Below, piece by piece: positions 32,149 to 41,307 of a DNA stretch of 64,000 nt; position 1 is the first letter of the stretch; each line of letters begins with the position of its first letter. Made by a program: the position numbers and the translations under genes. Origin of the DNA: JBLMZI01 sp050258755 (lineage in GTDB: Bacteria; Bacillota; Syntrophomonadia; Syntrophomonadales; DTU052). The notes beneath the pieces are model-generated. The model worked only from the letters and a program-made list of their open reading frames with translations. It did not search any database and was not told the origin of the DNA. The stretch covers positions 62,001 to 126,000 of the forward strand of contig JBLMZI010000004.1 in NCBI GenBank assembly GCA_050258755.1, given 5' to 3'.

Positions 32149-33006
32149 TTGCCGGTTAAAATCGTAGCGGATAATTGCTGTGATCTTCCAAAGGAAATGA
32201 TTCAAGCCTTGGATATCGCCCAGATACATATGCAGCTTCGGTTTGGTACCGAAGAGATAGCCCCTGAGGACTTTGAACCGGCCCAGTTTTACCGGATGAT
32301 GCAGGAGCGTCCGGATTCGCCCGCGACCTCGCAGCCCGCCGTCGAGGAGATGTTTGATGTGTACCAGCATGCGCTGGCCGACGGATCAGAGGTTGTAGCG
32401 GTCCATTTTTCGTCCGGCATGTCCGGAACCTATTCCAGTACTCTGATGGTTCGGGATCAATTGGCCGGCAAAGAGCGGCTGCAGATTATCGACTCCCGCA
32501 AAGCCTCAAACGGGTTGGGATTGATGGTGATGGAAGCTGGACTGATGGCAAAAGCCGGTGCATCCGCCGCCGAAATTGTTGCTCGCATGGAAGAAATGCA
32601 GCGGACAGTTCGCTGCCTGTTTTCGCCGAACTCGCTGGAGTACCTGGTGAAGGGCGGCCGGGTTTCCAGGGTAAAAGGATTTGTAAGCGATGTGTTGGAT
32701 ATTAAGGCGATTCTGCACGTTGACCAGGAAGGCTATATTGTTGCTTACGATAAAGTCCGCGGCCGCAAGGCTGCTCTGAAGCGGATGCTGAAGCTGTTTG
32801 AGCAGGAAGGCACCAACCTTTCCGAGCAAACCGTTTTTATCACCCACGCAGCCTGTGAAGCGGATGCTTTATTCTTGAAGGACTATATCGAGAATCATAT
32901 TCCGGTGAAAAAGATTCTGATCTGCGAAATCGGGCCGGTCATCGGTTCGCATGCCGGTCCGGGAACGGTCTGCATCTTTTTCGAAGGCATAGAAAGCAAG
33001 GAATAA
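32149..33006 (+). CDS. DegV family fatty-acid-binding protein
   Basis: 285 residues of the DegV/FakB family: VKIVADNCCDLPKEMI at the N-terminus, TSQPAVEEMFDVYQHA, VHFSSGMSGTYSST and the C-terminal glycine-rich IGPVIGSHAGPGTV. Family members bind a fatty acid and can deliver it to a FakA kinase. The start is TTG 32149, eight bases after AAGGAGG; upstream in-frame codons are non-conserved and are left out. Confidence 0.92.
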   Translation: MPVKIVADNCCDLPKEMIQALDIAQIHMQLRFGTEEIAPEDFEPAQFYRMMQERPDSPATSQPAVEEMFDVYQHALADGSEVVAVHFSSGMSGTYSSTLMVRDQLAGKERLQIIDSRKASNGLGLMVMEAGLMAKAGASAAEIVARMEEMQRTVRCLFSPNSLEYLVKGGRVSRVKGFVSDVLDIKAILHVDQEGYIVAYDKVRGRKAALKRMLKLFEQEGTNLSEQTVFITHAACEADALFLKDYIENHIPVKKILICEIGPVIGSHAGPGTVCIFFEGIESKE

Positions 33007-33034
33007 CAGCTTTACATGATCGTTTCAATCATTC

Positions 33035-33055
33035 AGCCCCGCAAGGGGCTGTCTT
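33035..33055 (+). terminator. Terminator after degV
   Basis: 6-bp GC-rich stem AGCCCC/GGGGCT with GCAA tetraloop, followed by a T-rich stretch. Confidence 0.7.
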
Positions 33056-33397
33056 TCGTTCCAGGCGCTCCAACCGTGATGGGTCCACTTCTATTGCGCA
33101 CGAATACAGTATAGTATGAATGCGGGCTCCTGGAGCCTTTACGGAAGCTGGGATGCGGAATGGAAGGCCGCAGTCTCTGGTATGGATACTGGATCACATT
33201 GCTTGGCTTAACTCCGCCTGGGATTTTCCACGCGATCTACAAGATCTGGCTGAAACCCTTTCAGGACGATTCGGATGTTTTCAGATGAAAACCAGTTGAA
33301 TCAGACTCAAAATAGGTCCTCCCACGATGCAGGAAGTCCGTAATTCCTGGAGAAGATATTGATAATGGCAGTTTGACAGGGGGGGGGCGATTTGACG
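33056..33397. other. Intergenic stretch of about 340 bases
   Basis: No conserved gene is visible. It holds a short hairpin GGCTCC/GGAGCC near 33126, a 41-codon frame (33160-33285, start MEGRSLWYGYWITLLGL, one possible membrane segment) without a convincing ribosome site, and a run of nine G at 33379-33387 just before the CoA-binding protein gene. Confidence 0.5.
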
Positions 33398-33802
33398 ATG
33401 GAATTTAACGATGCTATTCTGAAGACCGCATTGGCTGAAACCAGAACGATTGCGGTGGTTGGCCTCTCGCCGGACCCCATGAAAACGAGTTATCGGGTTT
33501 CAAAATACATGCAGGAAGCCGGGTACGAAATCATACCGGTTCATCCCAGCCGGGCAGTGATCCTGGGTCAAAAGGCGTTCGGCACCTTAGGGGAGATCGA
33601 AAAGCCGGTGGACATGATCTGCATCTTCCGAAACAGTCAGGCGGTTGAACCGTTTATCGATGAAGCGATGGCTCTCGCCCCGAAAACGATCTGGCTGCCA
33701 TTGGGGGTTGGCTGTCCCACGAAAATCGCCACATGCGAAGAAAAGGGCATTCAGTACATCAGCAACCGGTGTCTGATGGTTGAACATGCCCGGCTAATCT
33801 AA
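33398..33802 (+). CDS. CoA-binding protein (YccU-like Rossmann fold)
   Basis: 134 residues, single CoA-binding domain: TIAVVGLSPDPMKTSYRVSK (nucleotide loop), IIPVHPSRAVILGQKAFGTL, PVDMICIFRNSQAV and the C-terminal NRCLMVEHARLI, all family features. Role unknown. ATG 33398 lies ten bases after a run of nine G that would serve as ribosome site; a TTG at 33392 is an alternative. Confidence 0.92.
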   Translation: MEFNDAILKTALAETRTIAVVGLSPDPMKTSYRVSKYMQEAGYEIIPVHPSRAVILGQKAFGTLGEIEKPVDMICIFRNSQAVEPFIDEAMALAPKTIWLPLGVGCPTKIATCEEKGIQYISNRCLMVEHARLI

Positions 33803-33863
33803 GACCAAGGAATCAACGTCATCGATTTTACGAATAGTCCAATTGTAAAAGGGGTTTCATTCA

Positions 33864-35225
33864 TTGAACGAAGTGGTTATCGAAACATCCGAAGCAGTCA
33901 AGCGGTATGCCATGCTGGTTTTCGGCTGCCAGATGAATGTCCGGGATTCGGAGCTGATTGCCGGGATGCTGGAGGCCGAAGGGTATCAAAGGACCGAAGC
34001 AGTTGAAACAGCGGATCTGGTGATTCTAAATACATGCAGTGTCCGTCATTCCGCGGAAAACAAGGTCTATGGCAAACTTGGCGAACTGAATGTCATTCGG
34101 CGGACTCATCCGAACATGCTGATCGGCGTATCAGGCTGTATGGCCCAGCTGGAGCCCGCGCGGCGGCGACTGCGCAAGGCGGGTGTGGATTTGGTGTTCG
34201 GCACCCACAATCTGCATGAGCTTCCCGCACTGCTGGACCGGCTCAGCCGTGAAAAGAAACCGGTTTATGATGTCTGGGACCAAGCCGGGGAAGTGGTGGA
34301 AGGGCTGCCCGATAAAAGGCCGCCGGGGATCACCGCCTTTGTCAACATCATGTATGGCTGCAACAATTTCTGTTCCTACTGCATTGTGCCTTACGTCCGC
34401 GGGCGTGAGCGCAGCCGGGAACCGCTACATGTTGTGGAAGAATGCCGCCGGCTGGTGGATGGCGGTGTGCGGGAAATCACCCTGCTTGGCCAGAATGTGA
34501 ACTCCTATGGCCGAGGCCTGGACGAATCGGTGGATTTTGCCGATCTTTTGGAAAAAGTGAACGGGATTTCTGGCATTGAACGAATCCGGTTCATGACCAG
34601 CCATCCGCGCGACATGAGCCGGCGGCTGATTGAAGCCGTGGCTGGTCTGAATCACGTTTGCGAGCATATTCACGCACCCTTGCAGTCGGGGAGTGACCGA
34701 ATTCTGAAACTGATGAATCGGGGCTATACCCAGGCCTACTATTATGATATTGTGGATACGATGAGAAGCCTGATCCCTGGCGTAGCGGTAACGACTGACC
34801 TGATTGTCGGGTTTCCGGGGGAAACCGAAACCGATTTCGAGGACACCCTCGGCGTCGTGGAACAGGTCCGGTTTGATGCCGCATTTACCTTTATGTATTC
34901 CCAGCGGTCCGGAACGAAGGCGTGTGAACTGCCGGATCAGCTGGAACGGGATGTGATCAACCGCCGCCTGGTACGGCTGAACGAAGTGCAGTACCAGATC
35001 GCCGCCGAGGAGAATGCCCGGCTGGCAGGGCGCACGGTTGAGGTTTTGGTGGAAGGGACAAGCAAAACGAATACCAACCGGCTGAGCGGGCGGACCCGGA
35101 CCAACCGGATCGTCGTCTTCGATGCGCCGGAAGCATATATCGGACGGCTGGTACCCGTAAAAGTGACAGAAGCCAAAACGTTTACGCTGTTTGGCGAACT
35201 CGCGCTAATGAACCTTGAAAACTGA
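33864..35225 (+). CDS. miaB: tRNA-2-methylthio-N6-dimethylallyladenosine synthase MiaB
   Basis: 453 residues. Auxiliary-cluster cysteines in VFGCQMNVRDSE, LNTCSVRHSAENKVYG and VSGCMAQLEP; radical-SAM motif CNNFCSYC in IMYGCNNFCSYCIVPYVRGR; C-terminal TRAM domain. Together with MiaA (43850) it makes ms2i6A37 in tRNAs reading U-starting codons. Start TTG 33864, nine bases after AAAAGGGG. Confidence 0.96.
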   Translation: MNEVVIETSEAVKRYAMLVFGCQMNVRDSELIAGMLEAEGYQRTEAVETADLVILNTCSVRHSAENKVYGKLGELNVIRRTHPNMLIGVSGCMAQLEPARRRLRKAGVDLVFGTHNLHELPALLDRLSREKKPVYDVWDQAGEVVEGLPDKRPPGITAFVNIMYGCNNFCSYCIVPYVRGRERSREPLHVVEECRRLVDGGVREITLLGQNVNSYGRGLDESVDFADLLEKVNGISGIERIRFMTSHPRDMSRRLIEAVAGLNHVCEHIHAPLQSGSDRILKLMNRGYTQAYYYDIVDTMRSLIPGVAVTTDLIVGFPGETETDFEDTLGVVEQVRFDAAFTFMYSQRSGTKACELPDQLERDVINRRLVRLNEVQYQIAAEENARLAGRTVEVLVEGTSKTNTNRLSGRTRTNRIVVFDAPEAYIGRLVPVKVTEAKTFTLFGELALMNLEN

Positions 35226-35248
35226 TTTCGCACAGGAGGGACGCACAA

Positions 35249-35638
35249 ATGAAACGGGAAGAAATCATTCGTATGGCGATTGAACTGGGCAACGTAGTGG
35301 CCCAGTCGGATGAGATGAAACGGTTTAAAGAACGGCAGGAACTGGTCATGAAGGATCCCGCAGCGTTTGAGATCATCAATCGCTATCAGGACGCCCGGGC
35401 AGCTGTGCTGCAGAGTCTTGAGGAAGGGAACGAACTCACCGATGCGGAACAGGAGCAACTGGACCAGATGGAATCCGAACTCAGCAAGAACGAGTTGGTC
35501 CGGAGCCTGATTGAAGGCCAAGAATCGGTGGACAACCTGATGAATGCGGTCTATTTCGCGATCAACCAGGCGATCAATGGCCCAGGCTCGGGCTGCAGCA
35601 GTGACGGCTGTTCAGGCTGCGGCGGATCCTGCTGTTAA
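35249..35638 (+). CDS. ylbF: YlbF/YmcA family protein with Cys-rich tail
   Basis: 129 residues: helical com_YlbF domain (LGNVVAQSDEMKRFKERQEL; NRYQDARAAVLQSLEEGNEL) and a C-terminus with five cysteines and many glycines (GCSSDGCSGCGGSCC). In Bacillus, YlbF with YmcA and YaaT forms a complex that carries iron-sulfur clusters and tunes RNase Y and the entry into sporulation, competence and biofilm. Its place between miaB and mutS is typical. Start behind AGGAGG. The cysteine tail is a likely cluster site (inference). Confidence 0.9.
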   Translation: MKREEIIRMAIELGNVVAQSDEMKRFKERQELVMKDPAAFEIINRYQDARAAVLQSLEEGNELTDAEQEQLDQMESELSKNELVRSLIEGQESVDNLMNAVYFAINQAINGPGSGCSSDGCSGCGGSCC

Positions 35639-35684
35639 GCATCAAGTGAAGCAATCTGATCAATCGACGCCGGAGGCTTTGCGC

Positions 35685-38291
35685 ATGAGCGGCTACACCC
35701 CGATGATCGAACAGTACATGTCAGTAAAAAAAGAGTATGCGGATTGCATACTCTTTTTCCGCTTGGGCGACTTTTATGAAATGTTTTTCGAGGATGCGCA
35801 GAAAGCCTCGGCGGCACTGGATATCGTGCTCACATCCAGGGACGGAGGCGCTCAGAAAGTACCGATGTGCGGCATTCCGTACCATGCGGCTGAAGGCTAT
35901 ATCGGCCGTCTTCTGGAAAAAGGCTTTCGGGTCGCCATCTGTGAACAGGTTGAGGATCCGAAAGCGGCTAAAGGTATTGTCCGGCGGGAAGTCATCCGGA
36001 TCGTAACCCCGGGGACTGCCCTGGAAGAAAGCTGGCTGAAGGAAGAAAGAAACTATCTGGTTGCGCTGGTGGTCGGAGAGACGGCCGCCGGTCTGGCATT
36101 CATCGATCTTTCCACCGGCGAATTCGGTGCCGCGAATTTTCAGGGCGCAGGGTTTGCCGCAGAACTGCAGGACGAGTTTCATCGGCTGAAACCGTCTGAA
36201 TGCCTGGTTCCCGAGTGGGATCAGGATACGCTTGCCTTTGTTCGGGATGAGGATCTGCGCGGGGTACTCACTACCCAGGTTGCCTCAGCCTATTTTGACG
36301 GGGATGAAGCCAAGAGCAGGATCGTTCGGCAGTTTGGTCCGCAATACCGCGCGCTGGAGGATTTGGTGTCATGGCCGGACGCCCTGCGCGCGGCCGGGGC
36401 GGTACTGGCGTTTGTTGAAAATACGCAGCGAACGGTCATGGAGCACATCCGGCAAATCAGGCTTTATTCGGTTGCCGATTATATGGGACTCGATCGGTCG
36501 ACTCGCCGCAATCTGGAACTGACCGCAAACATGTGGGAAGGGAAGAAAGAAGGCACTTTGTATTCGGTGCTGGATCGGACCTGTACCTCCATGGGACGTC
36601 GGCTCCTGCGCAATTGGATTGAACAGCCCTTGGTCGATGCAGCCGCGATAGCGGACCGGCTGGACGCCGTAGGCGAACTGGCCGGCCAGCGATCGCTTCG
36701 TGAAACCTTGCAGGACTCACTGCATCGAATCCGGGATCTGGAACGGATCGCGTCACGGATCGGAGCCGGAATGATCCAACCGCGCGAATGCCTGGCATTA
36801 GCCGAGGCGCTGGCGGAAATACCGTCCTTGCGGGCCATCGGGGAAGCCTTTGGCGCGAGTCTATTGGTCCGGCTTTTTACCCTGAATGACTTGCCTGACC
36901 TGCGCCAGCGGATTCGCGATGAAATCGCTGAAGAGGCGCCGCTTTCAGCCCGGGATGGCGGCATGATCCGGACCGGGTATGATTCCCGGGTGGACGAATT
37001 GCGCCAGATCGCTTATTCCGGTGATCAATGGCTGATCGAATATGAAAAGCAGCAGCGCGAAAGCACGGGCATTAAAACCCTGAAGGTCGGTTATAATCGG
37101 GTTTTCGGCTATTACATTGAAGTGACCCGGGCGAACGTCGATCTGATACCGCTCTCGTTTGTCCGGAAGCAAACCCTGGTCAATGCGGAACGGTATATCA
37201 CCGATGAGTTAAAACACTTTGAATCCCAGGTGCTGGGTGCCAAGGAAAAACTGCTTCGGCTTGAGCTGGAATTGTATGATCAGCTCCGAACCGCGCTGAA
37301 ACAGTATATCGAACCGATTCAGGCCCTGGCCTATTCGGTGGCCGCACTTGACGTGCTGGCTTCGCTGGCGGATGCCGCGGTCACGGAAAAATATGTTCGT
37401 CCCAAAATCGTTTCCAGCGGGCCGATCCAGATTAAAGGCGGACGTCATCCGGTGGTGGAAAAACACCTTCACGAAGCCCGGTTTGTCCCAAATGACGCGG
37501 TGCTGGACAGTGAAGCCACCCGGATCGGGATTGTCACCGGCCCGAATATGGGCGGGAAAAGCACCTACCTGCGCCAGGTCGCATTGATCGTTCTAATGGC
37601 GCAAATCGGCAGTTTTGTGCCGGCTGAAGAAGCTCAAATCGGACTGGTGGACCGGATTTTTACCCGGGTCGGTTCAGGGGACGATCTGGCGGCCGGGCAA
37701 AGCACCTTTATGATGGAAATGAGCGAGGTGGCCAATATCCTGCGCTACGCCACCCCGAAAAGCCTGGTTGTTCTCGACGAGGTCGGACGCGGCACCAGTA
37801 CCTATGACGGTCTCAGCCTGGCCCGGGCGATTGTTGAATACCTTGCGGAACGGACCGGGCCGCGGGTGCTCTTCGCAACCCATTATCATGAGCTCACTGA
37901 TCTATCCGAGCTGTATCCGGCGGTTTTCAATCTCTGCGTCGTGGTCAAAGAGAGCAACGGGGAAGTCATCTTCCTGAAGAAGGTGCTGCCCGGAAAAGCC
38001 GATCGCAGTTATGGTATACACGTGGCCCAGATGGCTGGACTGCCGGCGGAGGTTACCGAGCGGGCGGAGCAGATTCTGCATGCGATGGAACAGTCCGGTG
38101 AGCCGATCCGGTTTGTGGCGGAACCCGTGCAGCCCACTCTGTTTGGCGAGGAAACGGTCAATCCCGTGCTGGAGGCGCTCAAGGAGCTGAATGTAAACCA
38201 GTTGACCCCGGTGGATGCGTTAAATTTGATTCACCAGTGGCAGCAGCAGCTTGGCCGTCCGGGGAGCGCGAAAGGGGGATCGCAATGTTAA
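35685..38291 (+). CDS. mutS: DNA mismatch repair protein MutS
   Basis: 868 residues. Mismatch-binding motif FFRLGDFYEMFFEDA near residue 25 with the wedge Phe-Tyr-Glu, connector and lever domains, then the ABC ATPase with Walker A GPNMGGKST, signature TFMMEMSEVANILRYAT and Walker B VVLDEVGRGTSTYDG. ATG 35685 is eight bases after GGAGG. The gene leads a tight run with a hydantoinase-like gene and a deacetylase-like gene before mutL. Confidence 0.97.
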   Translation: MSGYTPMIEQYMSVKKEYADCILFFRLGDFYEMFFEDAQKASAALDIVLTSRDGGAQKVPMCGIPYHAAEGYIGRLLEKGFRVAICEQVEDPKAAKGIVRREVIRIVTPGTALEESWLKEERNYLVALVVGETAAGLAFIDLSTGEFGAANFQGAGFAAELQDEFHRLKPSECLVPEWDQDTLAFVRDEDLRGVLTTQVASAYFDGDEAKSRIVRQFGPQYRALEDLVSWPDALRAAGAVLAFVENTQRTVMEHIRQIRLYSVADYMGLDRSTRRNLELTANMWEGKKEGTLYSVLDRTCTSMGRRLLRNWIEQPLVDAAAIADRLDAVGELAGQRSLRETLQDSLHRIRDLERIASRIGAGMIQPRECLALAEALAEIPSLRAIGEAFGASLLVRLFTLNDLPDLRQRIRDEIAEEAPLSARDGGMIRTGYDSRVDELRQIAYSGDQWLIEYEKQQRESTGIKTLKVGYNRVFGYYIEVTRANVDLIPLSFVRKQTLVNAERYITDELKHFESQVLGAKEKLLRLELELYDQLRTALKQYIEPIQALAYSVAALDVLASLADAAVTEKYVRPKIVSSGPIQIKGGRHPVVEKHLHEARFVPNDAVLDSEATRIGIVTGPNMGGKSTYLRQVALIVLMAQIGSFVPAEEAQIGLVDRIFTRVGSGDDLAAGQSTFMMEMSEVANILRYATPKSLVVLDEVGRGTSTYDGLSLARAIVEYLAERTGPRVLFATHYHELTDLSELYPAVFNLCVVVKESNGEVIFLKKVLPGKADRSYGIHVAQMAGLPAEVTERAEQILHAMEQSGEPIRFVAEPVQPTLFGEETVNPVLEALKELNVNQLTPVDALNLIHQWQQQLGRPGSAKGGSQC

Positions 38292-39958
38292 TTGGCATTG
38301 ATGTCGGAGGAACGTTCACAGATGGTGTTGTTCTCGAAGACGGTAATGTGGTTCATTGGGTGAAACACCCCACGGAACCAGAACAAATCCGGGAATCGGT
38401 GCTGGAGGTCCTGACCGCGCTTTGCGAAGGCCGTGACCGCAGCCGGATCGAGCGGGTGGTGATCAGTACGACCCTGGTCACCAATCTGCTGGCGACCGGG
38501 CAGCTTGAGCCGGTTGCCAGCATTGTTATTCCGGGACCCGGACTGCGTCCGGCCGATCTCAATCTGAGCAGTCCTGTTTTTGTGATCGGCGGCGGTATTG
38601 ATTTTCGCGGCAGGGAAATTGAACCCTTGAATCGGGACGAGTTGGACGCCGCGGCCAGGGAAATCAGCCGAATCGGTATTAAAAAAGTGGCAATTACCGG
38701 CAAGTTTTCACAGCGCAACGCGATTCACGAGCAGACCGCACGCGAGCGGCTGCTCGCGCTGGATCCCGCGCTTCAGGTATTGACGGGACACGAGGTTTCG
38801 GGCTGGCTGAATTTCCCGCGCCGAGCCGTAACCACCGCATACACCCTTGCGGTGCACGATGAATGGCGCCGATTCGTCGGCCAAATCGAAGCGGCCCTGG
38901 AGCGAATGGGGATTCAAGTATACCCCGAGTTTATGAAGGCCGACGGCGGAACCATGAGCCAGGCGGTTTCCCTCCGGGAGCCGTGCCAGACCGTTTTTTC
39001 CGGCCCGGCGGCCAGTACCCTCGGGGCCTTGGCCTTGACCTTGGACCATAAGACCTCGGTCGTGGTGGACATTGGCGGAACCACAACCGACCTTGCTTTT
39101 TTGCTTGAAGGTGTGCCGCTGATGGCCTCCAAAGGGGCCAGGATTGAAAATCGCGGAACCCAGATTCAAGCCCTGGCGGTCAGTTCGATTCCGCTTGGCG
39201 GGGACTCGGTGGTTCGGCGGGTTGACGGCGTTTTGACCATCGGGCCGGACCGCCTCGGTGTGGCTGCTTGCTTCGGGGGACCGGAACCGACGCCGACCGA
39301 TGCCTTTAATATCATGAATGACAACAAACTGGGCGATCCGGAAAAGTCGCGGCAGGCCTTGGCCGGGCTGGCTGTGGAAAACGGAGACATCGAAACGGTC
39401 GCCCGTGACATTGTAAATCGGTTTGAGCATAAGCTGCAGGAGACCATCAAGACCATGCTGCGGAGCTGGGAAGACGAACCGGCCTATCGGGTCTGGGAAA
39501 TCGTTCACCGGCGGAAAGCCAACATTGACCGGATTATCGGGATTGGTGCGGCGGCGCCGGCTTTTGTGCCACTGCTGGCCCGCCAGCTTGGCTATGACGC
39601 CTTCGTTCATTCTTTGTCCGGGGTCGCGAATGCACTTGGGGCCGCCGTAGCAAGGCCTACGCTGTCGGTTCACCTGCATGCGGACACTGGGACGGGTGGT
39701 CTGCTGATCAACGGCGTGCCGCGCAAGGCGGACTTTACGGGACGCACCCAATTAAACGATCTGAAGCGGCTGGCTGACGAAGAACTTCTGCAACTGGCAC
39801 GGGATGGTGGCCGGGAGGCCGATTTTAAGGGACGGCATTATTACCTGGAAGAACAGTTCAACGCCCTGCGCGGCTGGTCAACCGGCGCCAAGATCTTCGA
39901 GCTCGGGGTCGCGATCGGCCCAGGGGTTCTGGCTGAAGGTCAGGGGGTGAGCCTATGA
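38285..39958 (+). CDS. Hydantoinase/oxoprolinase family protein (HyuA-like)
   Basis: 557 residues, shorter than typical HyuA of about 650-700. ATPase-fold motifs MLIGIDVGGTFTDGVVLEDG, ISTTLVTNLLATGQLEPVAS and VVDIGGTTTDLAFLLEG are present, so it belongs to the ASKHA superfamily. No HyuB partner is adjacent. Its substrate cannot be inferred. It overlaps mutS by seven bases and the next gene by ATGA, which shows co-translation in the mut operon. Confidence 0.88.
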   Translation: MLIGIDVGGTFTDGVVLEDGNVVHWVKHPTEPEQIRESVLEVLTALCEGRDRSRIERVVISTTLVTNLLATGQLEPVASIVIPGPGLRPADLNLSSPVFVIGGGIDFRGREIEPLNRDELDAAAREISRIGIKKVAITGKFSQRNAIHEQTARERLLALDPALQVLTGHEVSGWLNFPRRAVTTAYTLAVHDEWRRFVGQIEAALERMGIQVYPEFMKADGGTMSQAVSLREPCQTVFSGPAASTLGALALTLDHKTSVVVDIGGTTTDLAFLLEGVPLMASKGARIENRGTQIQALAVSSIPLGGDSVVRRVDGVLTIGPDRLGVAACFGGPEPTPTDAFNIMNDNKLGDPEKSRQALAGLAVENGDIETVARDIVNRFEHKLQETIKTMLRSWEDEPAYRVWEIVHRRKANIDRIIGIGAAAPAFVPLLARQLGYDAFVHSLSGVANALGAAVARPTLSVHLHADTGTGGLLINGVPRKADFTGRTQLNDLKRLADEELLQLARDGGREADFKGRHYYLEEQFNALRGWSTGAKIFELGVAIGPGVLAEGQGVSL

Positions 39959-41307
39959 AACCGACCGGTCTGGTCTTCTTTCCGGCCTTTGACTGGGCCA
40001 TTAGTCCGACTCATCCTGAGCGGGAGGAGCGGCTATTGTATACCCGGGACCAGCTTTTTGAAGAGGGTTTCATGGATCTCCCGTCGATTCGGGAATACCA
40101 GCCCCGGCTGGCAACCGCCCGGGACATCGCGCGGACCCACTTTTGCATTCCGGCACCGTTTGACCAGGCGACCGAAGCCCATCGGATCTCCTGCGGCGGG
40201 GCTCTGGTGATCGCTGACGCGGTTCTTTCAGGGGAAGTGAAAAATGGTTTTGCCCTGGTACGGCCGCCAGGCCATCATTCCATGCGGGTATCGCACGGCA
40301 ACCGCGGTTTTTGCAACATCAACAACGAAGCAATCATGGTGGATTACATTCGCAAGACCTACGGGCTGCGAAAAATTGCGATCGTTGATACCGACGTGCA
40401 TCACGGCGACGGAACCCAGGACATCTTCTGGCATGACCCGAATGTGCTGTTTATTTCGTTTCACCAGGACGGCCGAACCTTGTATCCCGGCAGCGGCTTC
40501 GTGGACGAACTCGGCGGCCCGCTTGCGCCCGGCATGACCCTCAATATTCCGCTGCCGCCAGGTACCACCGACAAAGGCATTCTGCGCGTGCTCGATGAAC
40601 TTGTGCTGCCTATTCTGCATGAATTCCAGCCCGAGGTGATCATTAACTCGGCCGGTCAGGACAATCATTTTTCCGATCCGTTGGCGAATATGCGCTTTAC
40701 CGCGCGCGGCTACGCAGAACTTAACCGGCGCCTGGCTCCCGATATTGCCGTTTTGGAAGGGGGATACTCAGTCGAGACCGCCCTGCCGTATGTCAATATG
40801 GGCATTATCATGGCAATGGCCGGGATTGACGACAGCAATCTCTATGAACCGGAACTACCGGCCGGGGGTTTCGCCGAAAGCGAATCCTTGATGAAGGCAC
40901 TGGATGGCGTGATTGCCGAATTGCAGGCCATCTGGGCCAATCGGGACCGTCTGGTCACTGCCGCCCGGGCGAAGTACGACACGTTTTTTCAACGGCGCAA
41001 ATCAATTTATTACGATACGGACGGGATATCCGAGATGCAGACCGAGACAGTACGAATGTGCCCGGACTGTGCCGGCTACCTGACCATCGAATCCCGGGAT
41101 CAGGCTCATATCGGCGGTGTCCCGCCGGTTTACTGCATTTCGGTGCCGTTTCACGCCTGCCGGCAGTGCCGTGAAGACGCGCTTGACCTGTACGCCCGGA
41201 TGAAAGCGGGGCGGGAACGCCTGACCAATCTTTATCTGCAGGATCAATCGACCGATACGCATTTGCGGTATAACGTTCGGGAAGGGAAGGAAATCGTCTT
41301 TGAATAA
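39955..41307 (+). CDS. Histone-deacetylase-fold protein with C-terminal Cys-rich extension
   Basis: 450 residues. The HDAC/acetoin utilisation fold is clear: RPPGHHSMRVSHGNRGFCNI, IVDTDVHHGDGTQDIF (metal ligands Asp and His), INSAGQDNHFSDPLANM and VLEGGYSVETAL. The last 100 residues form an added region with two CxxC pairs (MCPDCAGYL and HACRQCREDA), probably a zinc ribbon. HDAC-like bacterial enzymes remove acyl groups from proteins or polyamines. Its start is coupled to the HyuA-like gene by ATGA and its end overlaps mutL. Confidence 0.88.
   Translation: MKPTGLVFFPAFDWAISPTHPEREERLLYTRDQLFEEGFMDLPSIREYQPRLATARDIARTHFCIPAPFDQATEAHRISCGGALVIADAVLSGEVKNGFALVRPPGHHSMRVSHGNRGFCNINNEAIMVDYIRKTYGLRKIAIVDTDVHHGDGTQDIFWHDPNVLFISFHQDGRTLYPGSGFVDELGGPLAPGMTLNIPLPPGTTDKGILRVLDELVLPILHEFQPEVIINSAGQDNHFSDPLANMRFTARGYAELNRRLAPDIAVLEGGYSVETALPYVNMGIIMAMAGIDDSNLYEPELPAGGFAESESLMKALDGVIAELQAIWANRDRLVTAARAKYDTFFQRRKSIYYDTDGISEMQTETVRMCPDCAGYLTIESRDQAHIGGVPPVYCISVPFHACRQCREDALDLYARMKAGRERLTNLYLQDQSTDTHLRYNVREGKEIVFE

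Noticed and set aside
33160..33285. 41-codon frame, possible membrane peptide
   Set aside because: No convincing ribosome site, no clear promoter or terminator; kept only as a remark in the gap entry.
38708..39751. 347-codon minus-strand frame inside the HyuA-like gene
   Set aside because: Antisense shadow of a GC-rich gene; no motif and no ribosome site, while the plus-strand gene has clear ASKHA motifs.
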